Assembly: GCF_017876775.1 (NCBI RefSeq)
Contig: NZ_JAGIOP010000002.1
Coordinates: 2,976,001 to 3,040,000, forward strand
Reading direction: 5' to 3'
Source of the DNA: Mycolicibacterium lutetiense
GTDB lineage: Bacteria > Actinomycetota > Actinomycetes > Mycobacteriales > Mycobacteriaceae
Length of the DNA: 64,000 nt
Under the pieces are notes generated by a model. The model saw only the letters and a list, made by a program, of their open reading frames with translations, searched no databases and was not told the origin of the DNA. Positions 28,778-38,329 of the stretch are shown here, piece after piece. The position numbers and the translations under genes were made by a program. How positions within the stretch are numbered: position 1 is the first letter of the stretch; every line of letters begins with the position of its first letter.

Positions 28778-31700
28778 TTGGATGTGCCGCTCACGCGGCG
28801 GGCAGCTGACCCGCCACTGGCGCGGCGTTGGCTGTGGGTCGTCGCCGCCGCCACACTGCTCCTGACTTTCGCCCAGTCGCCCGGAGAGATCTCACCCGAT
28901 ACCAAGCTGGACCTCACCGCCAATCCGCTGAGGTTTCTGGCTCGCGCCTTCAATCTGTGGAACAGCGACCTGCCGTTCGGGCAGGCACAGAACCAGGCCT
29001 ACGGCTACCTGTTTCCCCACGGTGCGTTCTTCCTGGCCGGCGATCTGCTGGGGATTCCCGGCTGGATCACCCAGCGGCTGTGGTGGGCCCTGCTGCTGAC
29101 CGTGGGCTTCTGGGGAATGCTGCGCCTGGCCGAGACCCTTGGCATCGGCAGCACCAGTTCGCGGGTCCTCGGTGCCCTCGCGTTCACCCTGTCACCGCGC
29201 GTACTGACCACCGTCGGTGCGATCTCCTCCGAGACGCTGCCGATCATGCTGGCACCGTGGGTGCTGTTGCCGGTCATCCTGGCCTTTCGCGGGGACAGGA
29301 ACCTACGTCTCATGGCCGCCCGGTCCGCGGGCGCTGTGGCGTTGATGGGTGCGGTCAACGCGGTCGCGACACTGACCGGCTGCCTGGCCGCGATCATCTG
29401 GTGGGCCTGTCACCGGCCGAACCGGCTGTGGTGGCGATTCACCGCGTGGTGGTTCGGCTGCACCGCACTGGCCATCGCCTGGTGGGTCGTGGCCCTGGTG
29501 ATGTTGGGCCGGATCAGCCCGCCGTTTCTGGACTTCATCGAATCCTCGGGTGTCACCACACAGTGGATGTCGCTGACCGAGATGCTGCGCGGCACCCACA
29601 CCTGGACCCCGTTCGTCGCCTCCTCCGCCACCGCGGCGGCATCAATGGTGACAAGCACCGTCGCGGTGCTGGCCACCACCTTGGTGGCGGCGGCCGGATT
29701 GGCCGGGCTGGCGCTGCGCTCGATGCCGGCGCGGGGCCGCCTGATCACCATGCTGTTGATCGGCGTGGTGCTGCTCGGCCTGGGCTATTCCGGGGGGCTG
29801 GGCTCCCCGGTGGCGACGGCCGTTCAGGATTTCCTGGACGGAACGGGCACGCCGCTGCGTAACCTGTCCAAGCTCGATCCGGTGCTGCGACTGCCGCTGG
29901 CGCTGGGTGTGGCTCATCTGTTGGGCCGGATCCCATTGCCGGGCAGCGTCCCCCGGCCGGTGTGGTTGCGGGCCTTCGCCCGGCCCGAACGCGACAAGCG
30001 CGTCGCGGTGGCGATCGTGGTGCTCGCCGCTCTGGCAGCCGGTACGTCGCTCGCCTGGACCGGCCGGATCGCCCCCACCGGAACGTTCACCGCAATCCCG
30101 CAGTACTGGCACGACACCGCGGACTGGCTCGACGAACACAACACCGACCGGGGCCGGGTCCTGGTCGCACCCGGCGCCCCGTTCGCCACCCAGACCTGGG
30201 GCAACAGCCACGACGAGCCGTTGCAGGTACTCGGGTCGAGCCCGTGGGGCGTGCGGGATTCGATCCCACTGACACCGCCGGAGACGATCCGCGCGCTGGA
30301 TTCGGTACAGCGCTTGTTCGCTGCCGGCCGCCCTTCCGCTGGGCTGGCCGATACCCTTGCCCGGCAGGGTATCTCGTATGTCGTACTGCGCAACGATCTG
30401 GAGCCCGACGCGTCCCGGTCAGCCCGCCCGGTGCTGGTGCACCGTGCGTTGGAAGGATCCCGCGGGGTCACCAAAGTCGCCGAGTTCGGCGACGCATCGG
30501 GACCTGGGATGTTGGAAGGCTTCGTCGCCGACAGCGGCCTGCGCCCGCACTACCCCTCCGTCGAGATCTACCGGGTGGACACCGGCGGGATCAACCCGGC
30601 CGCACCGTATCTGGTCGACGCCGACGCGATGACCCGGGTGGCCGGCGCACCCGAGGCCCTGCTGCGGCTCGACGAACGCCGCCGCCTGGCCGGCCAGCCC
30701 CCGCTGGGGCCGATGCTGCTGACCACCGACGCCGAGCGCGCCGGCCTGCCGGTACAACCGGACGGATCCGCCGGGGTGATCGTCACCGACACCCCGACCG
30801 CCCGCGAAATCGACTACGGCCGCGTCGACGACCACGCCTCGGCGATCCGTGCCCCCGACGATGCCCGCCACACCCACAACCGTGTCCCGGACTACCCGGC
30901 AGGCGACGCCGCGCCGGTCTACGGAAAGTGGAGCGGCGGAAGGGTATCGGTGTCGAGTTCCGCGGCGGACTCCACCGCACTGCCCAATGTCGCACCGGCC
31001 ACCGGGCCGCCCGCGGCAATCGACGGCGACGGTTCGACGTCGTGGGTGTCCAATGCTCTGCAGGCGGCCGTCGGCCAGTGGTTGCAGGTCGATTTCGATC
31101 ACCCGGTCACCAACGCCACGCTGACGATCACTCCCAGTGCAACGGCGGTCGGCGCCCAGGTGCGGCGCATCGAGGTGGCCACCGCGACCGGTACGAGCAG
31201 CCTGCGCTTCGACACCGCCGGCCAGCAGTTGACCATCCCGCTGCCGGTCGGCGAGACCCCGTGGGTGCGGGTCACCGCAACCGCCACCAACGACGGTTCT
31301 TCCGGTGTGCAGTTCGGCATCACCGATCTGTCCGTGACCCAGTACGACGCCTCGGGATTCGCCCATCCGATCAACCTGCGCCACACCGTCGAAGTACCGG
31401 CACCTCCGGCAGATTCGGTTGTTGCGCAATGGGATCTGGGAACTGAACTACTGGGCAGACCCGGGTGCGCCGACAGTCCGGCCGGGGTGCGGTGCGCGGC
31501 AGCGCTGGCGCTGGCCTCCGAGGAGCAGGTCAACCTGAGCCGCACGCTCACGGTGCCGACGCCCACCGATGTCGAGCCGACGGTGTGGATCCGGTCCCGT
31601 CAGGGGCCCAACCTCGCCGATCTGGTCGCCCAACCCGGGACCACCCGCGCCTCCGGTGACGCGGACCCGATCGACGTGCTCGGGTCGTCCTATGCCGCGA

Positions 31701-32995
31701 CCGACGGTGACCCGCGGACCTCATGGACCGCGCCGCAACGCGTTGTTCAGTTCAAGGCGCCGCCCACCCTGACGCTGAAACTGCCTGCGCCGATCGAAGT
31801 CGGCGCGCTGCGCATCGATCCGGGCGCCAGCCAACCGCCCGCGCACCCGACGCTGGTCTCGATCGACCTGGGCGACGGCCCGCAGGTGCACAAGCTCACC
31901 GACAACGGCAAGGCCCAGACCGCACAGCTCAAACCGCGGGTCACCGACACCATCACGGTGTCGTTGCTGGACTGGAACGACATCATCGACCGCACCTCGC
32001 TCGGCTTCGACCAGCTCAAGCCGCCCGGGCTCGCCGAACTGACCGTCCTCGACGTCCACGGCAAGCCCGTCGCCGCCGCCGACTCCGCCGCCAACCGCAA
32101 ACGGACAGTGGCACTTCCGTGCGGGCAGGGTCCCATCATCGGCGTGGCCGGGCAGTTCATCCAGACCTCGGTGCGGACCACCGTGGGGGCACTCCTCGAC
32201 GGCGACCCGATTCCGGCCCTGACCTGCCGGACCGGTCCGGTCACCCTGCCTGCTGGTCAACAGGAACTCCTGGTCAGCCCCGGTGCCGCGTTCGTCGTCG
32301 ACGGTGTCGCGCTCAACACGCCGGCGGCCACCCAACTACGCACGGCCACAACAACTCCCGTCGACGCCCCGGTGTGGTCACCGGATCGCCGGCAGGTAGA
32401 CGTGCCCCGATCAGACCACGCACGCGTCCTGGTGGTGCCCGAAAGCGTGAACCCGGGGTGGATCGCGCGCACCGCCGATGGCGTCGCCCTGACCGTGGTG
32501 AAGGCCAACGGTTGGCAGCAGGGCTGGGTGATCCCGGCCGGCAAGGACGGGCCGGTGACGCTGTCCTTCCCGTCGAACCGTCCCTACCGGATCGGTTTGA
32601 TCGGCGGGCTCTCGTTGTTGCCGATACTGGCCCTGCTGGCACTGTGGCCGGCCCGGCGCCGCAGCCCGGAACTCGATCCGGTGCGGCCATGGCAACCATC
32701 GCCCCAGCTGATCGCGGCCGCGGTGCTCACCGCGGGGACCGCCATCGCCGGTCTGCCGGGACTGCTGGTCGCCGGTGCCACGCTCGGCGTGCGCTACCTA
32801 CTGCGTGACCGCCACCTTTGGCAGGAACGGCTGACCGTGGCCGTGGCCGCAGGCGGGCTCACGCTGGCCGGCGCGACGCTCAGTCAGTACCCCTGGCGCT
32901 CGGTCGACGGGTATGTCGGGCACTCGCCATGGGTGCAGTTGCTCGCGTTGCTGTCGATCACCTTCGTCGCGGCATCCACGATCACCTTTGACTGA
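28778..32995 (+). CDS. aftD: Arabinofuranosyltransferase AftD
   Basis: The protein has 1405 residues, the size of AftD (Rv0236c). The N-terminal ~400 residues hold many membrane spans of the GT-C fold, with an early loop containing SPGEISPDTKLDLTANP at ~30-46, where GT-C enzymes keep their catalytic acidic residue. A very large periplasmic part (~420-1270) contains several carbohydrate-binding-like beta domains (for example DGDGSTSWVSNALQAAVG and TDGDPRTSWT), and C-terminal spans follow at ~1290-1400. AftD adds alpha-1,3-arabinofuranose branches to arabinogalactan and lipoarabinomannan and is essential in M. smegmatis. The start may be TTG 28778 or GTG 28784; neither has a good ribosome site, which suggests coupling to the small gene before it. 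Confidence 0.95.
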   Translation: MDVPLTRRAADPPLARRWLWVVAAATLLLTFAQSPGEISPDTKLDLTANPLRFLARAFNLWNSDLPFGQAQNQAYGYLFPHGAFFLAGDLLGIPGWITQRLWWALLLTVGFWGMLRLAETLGIGSTSSRVLGALAFTLSPRVLTTVGAISSETLPIMLAPWVLLPVILAFRGDRNLRLMAARSAGAVALMGAVNAVATLTGCLAAIIWWACHRPNRLWWRFTAWWFGCTALAIAWWVVALVMLGRISPPFLDFIESSGVTTQWMSLTEMLRGTHTWTPFVASSATAAASMVTSTVAVLATTLVAAAGLAGLALRSMPARGRLITMLLIGVVLLGLGYSGGLGSPVATAVQDFLDGTGTPLRNLSKLDPVLRLPLALGVAHLLGRIPLPGSVPRPVWLRAFARPERDKRVAVAIVVLAALAAGTSLAWTGRIAPTGTFTAIPQYWHDTADWLDEHNTDRGRVLVAPGAPFATQTWGNSHDEPLQVLGSSPWGVRDSIPLTPPETIRALDSVQRLFAAGRPSAGLADTLARQGISYVVLRNDLEPDASRSARPVLVHRALEGSRGVTKVAEFGDASGPGMLEGFVADSGLRPHYPSVEIYRVDTGGINPAAPYLVDADAMTRVAGAPEALLRLDERRRLAGQPPLGPMLLTTDAERAGLPVQPDGSAGVIVTDTPTAREIDYGRVDDHASAIRAPDDARHTHNRVPDYPAGDAAPVYGKWSGGRVSVSSSAADSTALPNVAPATGPPAAIDGDGSTSWVSNALQAAVGQWLQVDFDHPVTNATLTITPSATAVGAQVRRIEVATATGTSSLRFDTAGQQLTIPLPVGETPWVRVTATATNDGSSGVQFGITDLSVTQYDASGFAHPINLRHTVEVPAPPADSVVAQWDLGTELLGRPGCADSPAGVRCAAALALASEEQVNLSRTLTVPTPTDVEPTVWIRSRQGPNLADLVAQPGTTRASGDADPIDVLGSSYAATDGDPRTSWTAPQRVVQFKAPPTLTLKLPAPIEVGALRIDPGASQPPAHPTLVSIDLGDGPQVHKLTDNGKAQTAQLKPRVTDTITVSLLDWNDIIDRTSLGFDQLKPPGLAELTVLDVHGKPVAAADSAANRKRTVALPCGQGPIIGVAGQFIQTSVRTTVGALLDGDPIPALTCRTGPVTLPAGQQELLVSPGAAFVVDGVALNTPAATQLRTATTTPVDAPVWSPDRRQVDVPRSDHARVLVVPESVNPGWIARTADGVALTVVKANGWQQGWVIPAGKDGPVTLSFPSNRPYRIGLIGGLSLLPILALLALWPARRRSPELDPVRPWQPSPQLIAAAVLTAGTAIAGLPGLLVAGATLGVRYLLRDRHLWQERLTVAVAAGGLTLAGATLSQYPWRSVDGYVGHSPWVQLLALLSITFVAASTITFD

Positions 32996-33020
32996 GCGCG
33001 GCCCCGGTACCGGGCGACGG

Positions 33021-33962
33021 TCAACCGGCCGTGGCCAACACCTTGGCATCCTCGTCAGCGAACGTGTCCTCCAACTGCAGCGGCGAGTAGTCGAGATCGA
33101 TCTCGGCCAGCGGACGACCGCGGGCACTGCTGATCGTGCCGAACCGGCGCATCCCCTTGTCTGCGGAGTACTGCATGAACTCGTCCACTTGAAGACCGAA
33201 CGGGACGTCGGGTGTGTACAGCGTGAACCCCTCCTCGGTGAGGCGTAGCGCCAACGGGATGAGCTCGTTCATCCGGGTTTCGAACACCGCCCAGTTGGCG
33301 TCGTCGGCGGCGACGTGCCTGCGGCAGGTGAAGGTGCCCCACGCCATGTGCCTGCGCTCGTCGTCACCGATACGACGGATCAGCTCCTGCATCCCGGGAA
33401 GAATGCCACGCCCGACACAGATGCGGTGCCAGGCGAAGTACCCGGTGAGCGCCAGCATTCCCTCGACCACGTGGTTGTACACCACCGACGCACGCACCTG
33501 CGCGGCCGGCGAGGGATCGACGAGCAGTTTCTCCAGCGACTCCGGCAGCTCCTCGTAGAAGATCTGCCGATAAGCCGGCAGCTCGTCGAAGTAGCTGTGC
33601 AGATCCTCGGTGACTCCGACGGCGTCCAGCCACATCCGGAACACCTGGGTGTGCTTGGCTTCCTCGAAAGCGAACTGCGTCAGATACATCTCGTCACCGA
33701 GGCGCCCCTCGGCGGCCATCGCGCTCATGAACGGCTGGATGTCGTTGGTGACGGCCTCCTCGCCGGCGATGAACTGCGCACACAGCCGGGTGGCGTACTC
33801 ACGTTCCCGATCGGTCAACGACTCCCAGTCCTCCCGATCCCGGGAGAAGTCGATGTCGGCCGGATTCCAGAATTTCGCATTGCCCCCGGCAAAGAGCTTC
33901 AGCGGCAAGCTGTCCCAATTGAGACCGCCCGCCGCAAGCGAACCGAAATGTGTCCTGGTCAT
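33021..33962 (-). CDS. R2-like ligand-binding oxidase (R2lox, Rv0233 type)
   Basis: The protein has 313 residues. The Mn/Fe ligands known for M. tuberculosis R2lox are all present at the same numbers: E68, E101, H104, E167, E202 and H205. V71 and Y162, which form the Tyr-Val ether cross-link, are also present. That pattern separates it from true ribonucleotide reductase R2, so the old name nrdB is misleading. Family members bind a long fatty-acid-like ligand and carry out two-electron oxidations of an unknown substrate. Its start overlaps the stop of the TetR gene by 4 bp, so regulator and oxidase are one operon. Confidence 0.95.
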   Translation of the reverse strand: MTRTHFGSLAAGGLNWDSLPLKLFAGGNAKFWNPADIDFSRDREDWESLTDREREYATRLCAQFIAGEEAVTNDIQPFMSAMAAEGRLGDEMYLTQFAFEEAKHTQVFRMWLDAVGVTEDLHSYFDELPAYRQIFYEELPESLEKLLVDPSPAAQVRASVVYNHVVEGMLALTGYFAWHRICVGRGILPGMQELIRRIGDDERRHMAWGTFTCRRHVAADDANWAVFETRMNELIPLALRLTEEGFTLYTPDVPFGLQVDEFMQYSADKGMRRFGTISSARGRPLAEIDLDYSPLQLEDTFADEDAKVLATAG

Positions 33963-34657
33963 GAAAATTGGCCTCCTTGGATGTGATGGGCTGTTTCGGT
34001 GGCCGCCGGGACTTCGGGTACCGCGAATGCGGCCTTCAATACTCCGACGAGTCTGCGTACTGCGAGTGCCGGTTGTTCGGGGCTGGGCTCGTCCAGGCCC
34101 AGGATCGGATCCATTCCACGCACATACGGCGCGAGCGCCAGGTGCGGGAAGATCATCAACAACAGGGACAGCAACGCATCGACGTCGCTGTCGGGTCTCA
34201 GATCTCCGCGGGTCTGCGCATCGCGCACCAGGGGCCGCAGCACCTCGAGGTAGTGGCGGTGGATCACGGTGCGCACGCTGACCCGGGCGTCGACGTCGAC
34301 CTCGAAACTGGCTGCGGCGTGCAGCGCCCGTTCACTGGGGTGATCGGCGAAGTAGGCCACCCAGTCGTCGAGCAGGGCCGGGAGGAACTCGAAGAACGGG
34401 CGGCCCGGATCGAGCTCGCGGATCCGGCCTTCCATATATGACCGCACCCGCTGGCTGGCCACATCGGCGATGAAGGCATACAGGTCGCGCTTGTCGGCGA
34501 AATATTGGAACAAACTGCCTTTCGCGACACCGGCCTTGCGGGCGATGACGTTGAGGCTGCCGCGGGAGTATCCGTGCGCCCCGAACTCCGCCTCGGCGGC
34601 CGCGATCACCGCAGCCCGACGAGCGGGATCCACACGTGCCCAGGTGACCGTTGGCAT
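33959..34657 (-). CDS. TetR family regulator of the R2lox operon (Rv0232 type)
   Basis: The protein has 232 residues. The helix-turn-helix ([20 protein letters not shown], then [19 protein letters not shown]) is followed by a helical ligand domain. As first gene of the operon it probably represses itself and R2lox. The palindrome at 34676-34688 is 18 bp upstream of its start, and a consensus CRP site lies just beyond. The pair matches Rv0232-Rv0233 of M. tuberculosis. Confidence 0.92.
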   Translation of the reverse strand: MPTVTWARVDPARRAAVIAAAEAEFGAHGYSRGSLNVIARKAGVAKGSLFQYFADKRDLYAFIADVASQRVRSYMEGRIRELDPGRPFFEFLPALLDDWVAYFADHPSERALHAAASFEVDVDARVSVRTVIHRHYLEVLRPLVRDAQTRGDLRPDSDVDALLSLLLMIFPHLALAPYVRGMDPILGLDEPSPEQPALAVRRLVGVLKAAFAVPEVPAATETAHHIQGGQFS

Positions 34658-34675
34658 CTGCGCCTCCAGGTTGAA

Positions 34676-34688
34676 TGACCACTGGTCA
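34676..34688. promoter_or_regulatory. Palindromic operator upstream of tetR-R2lox
   Basis: TGACCA-C-TGGTCA is a perfect inverted repeat 18 bp upstream of the TetR start codon, a natural autoregulatory site. Confidence 0.65.
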
Positions 34689-34694
34689 CATTAC

Positions 34695-34710
34695 TGTGAT
34701 GGCGCTCACA
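34695..34710. promoter_or_regulatory. Consensus CRP/cAMP receptor site
   Basis: TGTGA-TGGCGC-TCACA fits the TGTGA-N6-TCACA consensus of bacterial and mycobacterial CRP exactly. It extends to an 18-bp palindrome with the flanking C and G (34694-34711). It lies 37 bp upstream of the TetR start and 1 bp after the end of the MFS gene. Confidence 0.75.
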
Positions 34711-34711
34711 G

Positions 34712-36304
34712 TCAAGGTGTTTTCACGGCGATCAGGTGGTGCGAAACCGGGTCGCCCTCGACCCACCGTTTCACCGACTGCTCGATGAGCAGGTCATTGC
34801 CGGTCAAGCGGGTGCGGTGCTGTCGCACATGCTCGTCCCAGGACCGCACCACGAACGCCTCGACGAAAACCGCGTCGCGCTCCACACTTCGGAACAACTG
34901 CCACTGCGTGGCCCCGGTGCGCTGCCGAGACCGGCCGAGCACACCCATGGCAGCGAAGAACTCGGCCTCATGCTCGGGTTGCACCCGGTAGGAGGTCAGC
35001 ACCAGGACAGGACCATCGGGCGGTGCCGGCTCGAACACCAGCGCCGGTTCGGGCCAATGCGCGGACGGCGTCAGGTCGAGATCGCCGGTGCGCGCGTGCA
35101 ACGGCCACCACCAGGCCGAGACCGCGCACAGCCCCAACAGACCGGCACTGATTAGCAGCGCCGTGACGGTGCTCGTCGCACCGGCGGCCAGGCCCCACAC
35201 GAGCGAACCGATCGCCTGGCCGCCCATGAAGGTCAGCTGATACACCGACAACCCGCGGGCCCGCACCCAGGCAGGCAGGCTCAACTGCATCGAGGCATTG
35301 ACCGTGGACAGCGCCAGCAGCCAGGCCGCGCCACCTACCACGAGCGCCACCAGCACCACGCCGAAGTTGTCGACCAGCGCCAGAACCACAGTGGCCCCGG
35401 CGAATCCGAATGCCGCGACGATCAGCAAGGCGTTCAGGCCGAACGCGAACTGGAGCCGGCCCAGGACGAGGGCACCGAGCACCGCCCCCACCCCCAACGC
35501 ACCCAGCAGCAGCCCGTATCCGGATGCCGACAACCCCAGCTGACGCTGCGCGACAACCGGCAGCAGACCCCACAGCGCACTGGCCGGCGCGATGAACAAC
35601 ACCGTCCGCAGCAGGATCCGCCGGATGATCGGTGAACTGCGGATGAAACGGCCGCCGGCGCTGAGCGCGGCCAACGGTCGCTCGGCGGGCAGCAGCTGCT
35701 CGGCCACCGGGCGACGCCATAGCAGCAGAACCACGACGATGCCGGCAAACGAGACCGCGTTGAGCGCGAACACCAGCGTCGGGCCGGACAGGGACACCAG
35801 CGCTCCGGCGATCGCCGGGCCGATCGCCCTGGCACCGTTCATGCTCATGCTGCCCAGCGCAGCAGCAGCCGGAATCTGTTCGCGTGGAACAAGATCAGGT
35901 TGTATCGCCTGCCAGGCCGGGGCGGTCAGCGCCTGCCCACAGCCGATCAGGAACAGCAAGGTCAGCAATACCGTCGGCGTGGCCAGACCGGCACCGGTCA
36001 GCGTCGCCAGTGCAGCCACGCCGGCGGCCATCGCACCCTGGGTGGCCAGCAGCAGCCTGCGCCGGTCGACCAGATCAGCGAGTACGCCCGACGGCAGAGC
36101 CAGCAGCATGACCGGCAGAGTCGTGGCGGTCTGCACCAACGGAACCAGCACCGGGGCGCGCGGATCCCCGACCAACATCCACTGCGCCCCGACCGTCTGC
36201 ATCCACGTACCGAGGTTGGAGACGAACTGCGCAACCCACAGCGCCCGATAGATCGGTGACGCCAACGGCGCCCACGTCGACGTTGCGGTGACGGCCATCC
36301 TCAT
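34712..36304 (-). CDS. MFS exporter (EntS/MFS_3 type) with extra C-terminal domain
   Basis: The start is taken at ATG 36304 (a second ATG follows at 36298; upstream frame is poor sequence), giving 530 residues. About twelve membrane spans run from residue ~20 to ~405, with the MFS loop LADLVDRRRLLLATQG between helices 2 and 3. This is the MFS_3 group that includes siderophore exporter EntS. The last ~120 residues (VLVLTSYRVQPEHEAEFFAA, SRQRTGATQWQLFRSVERDA) look like an antibiotic-biosynthesis-monooxygenase-type ferredoxin-like domain fused to the pump. Substrate is unknown. It is divergent from the GNAT gene, with only ~35 bp between starts. Confidence 0.85.
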   Translation of the reverse strand: MRMAVTATSTWAPLASPIYRALWVAQFVSNLGTWMQTVGAQWMLVGDPRAPVLVPLVQTATTLPVMLLALPSGVLADLVDRRRLLLATQGAMAAGVAALATLTGAGLATPTVLLTLLFLIGCGQALTAPAWQAIQPDLVPREQIPAAAALGSMSMNGARAIGPAIAGALVSLSGPTLVFALNAVSFAGIVVVLLLWRRPVAEQLLPAERPLAALSAGGRFIRSSPIIRRILLRTVLFIAPASALWGLLPVVAQRQLGLSASGYGLLLGALGVGAVLGALVLGRLQFAFGLNALLIVAAFGFAGATVVLALVDNFGVVLVALVVGGAAWLLALSTVNASMQLSLPAWVRARGLSVYQLTFMGGQAIGSLVWGLAAGATSTVTALLISAGLLGLCAVSAWWWPLHARTGDLDLTPSAHWPEPALVFEPAPPDGPVLVLTSYRVQPEHEAEFFAAMGVLGRSRQRTGATQWQLFRSVERDAVFVEAFVVRSWDEHVRQHRTRLTGNDLLIEQSVKRWVEGDPVSHHLIAVKTP

Positions 36305-36338
36305 GATCGTGCCAGTGCCACTGGGGCATAGTGAGGAC

Positions 36339-36659
36339 ATGGCTGAAGTCCGCAACATTCCCGAAGCACGCCATTACGAGATCACCGTCGACGGTGAGCA
36401 CGCCGGCCTTGCGGCCTACATCGACTCCGGCGACCAGCGCATCTTCCATCACACCGAGATCGACGAGAAGTTCGGCGGCCGCGGCCTGGCGGGCGAGCTG
36501 GTCTCGGCGGCGCTGGCCGATGCCCGCGCCGCAGGCAAGCGCATCGTCGCGGTCTGCCCCTTTGTCGTGAAGTACGTCAAAACCCACCACGACTTCGACG
36601 ACATCCTCGACCCGGCCACCCCCCAGGTGCTGGCCGTGGTCGAGGCCAACGCGGGATGA
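36339..36659 (+). CDS. Small GNAT-like N-acetyltransferase (YjdJ type)
   Basis: The protein has 106 residues from ATG 36339. The single short GNAT domain shows the acetyl-CoA loop FGGRGLAGELVSAALADARA (~residues 48-67) and VCPFVVKYVKTHHDF. These YjdJ-like proteins are about half the size of ordinary GNAT enzymes, and their substrates are not known. It converges on the methyltransferase (16 bp between stops). Confidence 0.88.
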   Translation: MAEVRNIPEARHYEITVDGEHAGLAAYIDSGDQRIFHHTEIDEKFGGRGLAGELVSAALADARAAGKRIVAVCPFVVKYVKTHHDFDDILDPATPQVLAVVEANAG

Positions 36660-36675
36660 CCGGCCGGACCTCTTG

Positions 36676-37299
36676 CTAGGCCTTGACTGCGGTCACCAGG
36701 AAACCAGGCATCTGCACCCGGCCGTCAGGCAGCACGGCGTGCAGCGGGGCCGGCCGGATCTCCTCGACCTCCCAGTGGCGGGAGACCACCTCGCGCAGTT
36801 GATCTTCGGTGAACTGCGTCGGCCCGGGACCCTCATGGTCGGAGAACGCCCCGGTACCGAAGGCCAGGATGTAGAGCCGCGCCCCGGGCGCGGCCGCACG
36901 ATATACCGACTGCAGGTAGCCGTCGCGGAGTTCGGCCGGCAGCGCATGCAGCAGACCGCTGTCGAAGATCGTCGAGAACCGGCCGTCGTAGCCGGTGAAC
37001 GAGGAGATGTCGGCCGCAGCGAACGTCGCGTTCTCCAGTCCCCGCTCGCGGGCGGCGTCGGCAGCGGCAGCCACGGCGGTGGGGCTCAGATCGAGTCCGA
37101 CGACGTTGTGTCCACGGGCTGCGAGCGCCAGCGCCAGTTCGGCGTGACCACAACCTGCGTCGAGCACCTCGCCGCGCACCAACCCTTCGGTGTCGATGAT
37201 CGCCGCGTATTCCGGTTGCGGCACACCGATGTTCCAGGCCGGGGTCCCCCGCTGGCGGTAGGCGTCGTCCCAATCAATGACGTGAGGCATGTCGTTCAT
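36676..37299 (-). CDS. Class I SAM-dependent methyltransferase
   Basis: The protein has 207 residues. The SAM loop VLDAGCGHAELALALA (~45-60) and acidic VVGLDLSPTAV are typical; the post-motif region FDSGLLHALP replaces the usual catalytic signature, so it probably acts on a small molecule. The N-terminus (WDDAYRQRGTPAWNIGVPQP) resembles the thiopurine/tellurite-type methyltransferase group. It is divergent from the MarR operon, with an AT-rich operator region between. Confidence 0.85.
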   Translation of the reverse strand: MNDMPHVIDWDDAYRQRGTPAWNIGVPQPEYAAIIDTEGLVRGEVLDAGCGHAELALALAARGHNVVGLDLSPTAVAAAADAARERGLENATFAAADISSFTGYDGRFSTIFDSGLLHALPAELRDGYLQSVYRAAAPGARLYILAFGTGAFSDHEGPGPTQFTEDQLREVVSRHWEVEEIRPAPLHAVLPDGRVQMPGFLVTAVKA

Positions 37300-37310
37300 C
37301 CCGTCTTTTA

Positions 37311-37324
37311 GTTAAAATTTGTAC
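37311..37324. promoter_or_regulatory. AT-rich imperfect palindrome, likely MarR operator
   Basis: GTTAAAATTTGTAC matches its reverse complement at 10 of 14 positions and lies in an unusually AT-rich stretch (37306-37332) between the divergent methyltransferase and MarR genes, with TATATT nearby as a possible -10. Confidence 0.5.
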
Positions 37325-37411
37325 TATATTGACTGTAGGTCGGGTTCCCGCGAATGGCAAGGCGATCCTTCACACTGTTGAAATCTGAATGAGTTCGCCG
37401 ATTGGAGGAAT

Positions 37412-37897
37412 ATGGCGCGCAGACTGTCCGCCGCCGAGGAGCGGGCCTGGCGGCCCTATATCGAGTCCAGTGTGCGACTGCAAACGCTGCTCGACGAGCG
37501 TCTCCGCGAGGCTGCAGATCTCACCCTGATCGACTACCACCTGCTGATGATGTTGGCCAACGCCACCGATCACCGCCTGCGGATGAGTGAACTCGCCGAG
37601 AAGATGGTGTTCTCCCGTAGCCGGATCACCTACCAGATCAACTCGATGACCAAGCGCGGCCTGGTACTGCGCGAACCGGTCCCCGAGGACCGCAGGGGCT
37701 ATTGCGCGGTGCTGACCGCCACCGGTGCCGACGTACTGCGCATCGCCGTACCGCTGCACAGCGAGTCGGTGCGCGAACTGTTCTTCGACCACATCGAGTC
37801 CGACGAACTCGACTGCATCGAACGGGTATTCACCCGGCTACACGACTCCCTGCAGCACGACGAGCTGCAACCCGACGACGAAAGACAGACACCATGA
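37412..37897 (+). CDS. MarR family regulator
   Basis: The protein has 161 residues. The winged helix is seen in LIDYHLLMMLANATDHRLRM, then FSRSRITYQINSMTKRGLV with a REPVPEDRRGYCAVLT wing. GGAGG precedes the ATG. The stop overlaps the next start (ATGA), placing it at the head of a four-gene operon. Regulators of this type usually sense phenolic or lipophilic acids and autorepress. Confidence 0.92.
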   Translation: MARRLSAAEERAWRPYIESSVRLQTLLDERLREAADLTLIDYHLLMMLANATDHRLRMSELAEKMVFSRSRITYQINSMTKRGLVLREPVPEDRRGYCAVLTATGADVLRIAVPLHSESVRELFFDHIESDELDCIERVFTRLHDSLQHDELQPDDERQTP

Positions 37898-38310
37898 CCT
37901 TCACCGCTGCCGAACTGGCCTACCTGCGCGAGCAACCGATCGGTCGCCTGAGCACCGTCGGTCGCAATGGCGATCCGCAGATCCGCCCGGTCGGGGTACA
38001 CCTCGGCCCCGACGACGCCACCGTCGACATCGTCGGCCACGCCCTGGCATCGACGCAGAAGTGGCGCAACGTACTTGGCAACCCGCAGGTGTCCTTTATC
38101 GTCGACACCGTGCTCTCGGTGCGCCCACCCGAGGCCCGCGGAATCGAAATCCGTGGCACCGCAACGACACTTCCCGGTGCAGGCACGACCGACGGCGGCC
38201 TGTCCGGCGACATCATCCGGATCGTGCCGCGCCGGATCATCAGCTGGGGACTCGACGGTGCGGGCACCACCGCCAGGGACTGGAGTGAATCCCCGCACAC
38301 AGCCGGCTGA
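37894..38310 (+). CDS. PPOX-class (FDOR-B) F420/flavin-binding protein
   Basis: The protein has 138 residues in a split-barrel fold: YLREQPIGRLSTVGRNGDPQ, RPVGVHL, and VSFIVDTVL. It belongs to the pyridoxamine-oxidase-like family, whose mycobacterial members often use F420. The C-terminal IIRIVPRRIISWGLDG strand is typical. It overlaps the MarR stop by 4 bp and lies 19 bp before the lactonase gene. The substrate is probably an intermediate of the same pathway. Confidence 0.88.
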   Translation: MTFTAAELAYLREQPIGRLSTVGRNGDPQIRPVGVHLGPDDATVDIVGHALASTQKWRNVLGNPQVSFIVDTVLSVRPPEARGIEIRGTATTLPGAGTTDGGLSGDIIRIVPRRIISWGLDGAGTTARDWSESPHTAG

Positions 38311-38329
38311 TCCGCCTAGCATCGGTGCG

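Noticed and set aside
33021..33962. Ribonucleotide reductase small subunit
   Set aside because: The Val71/Tyr162 pair and the ligand pattern fit R2lox, not class I R2; the nrdB label is historical.
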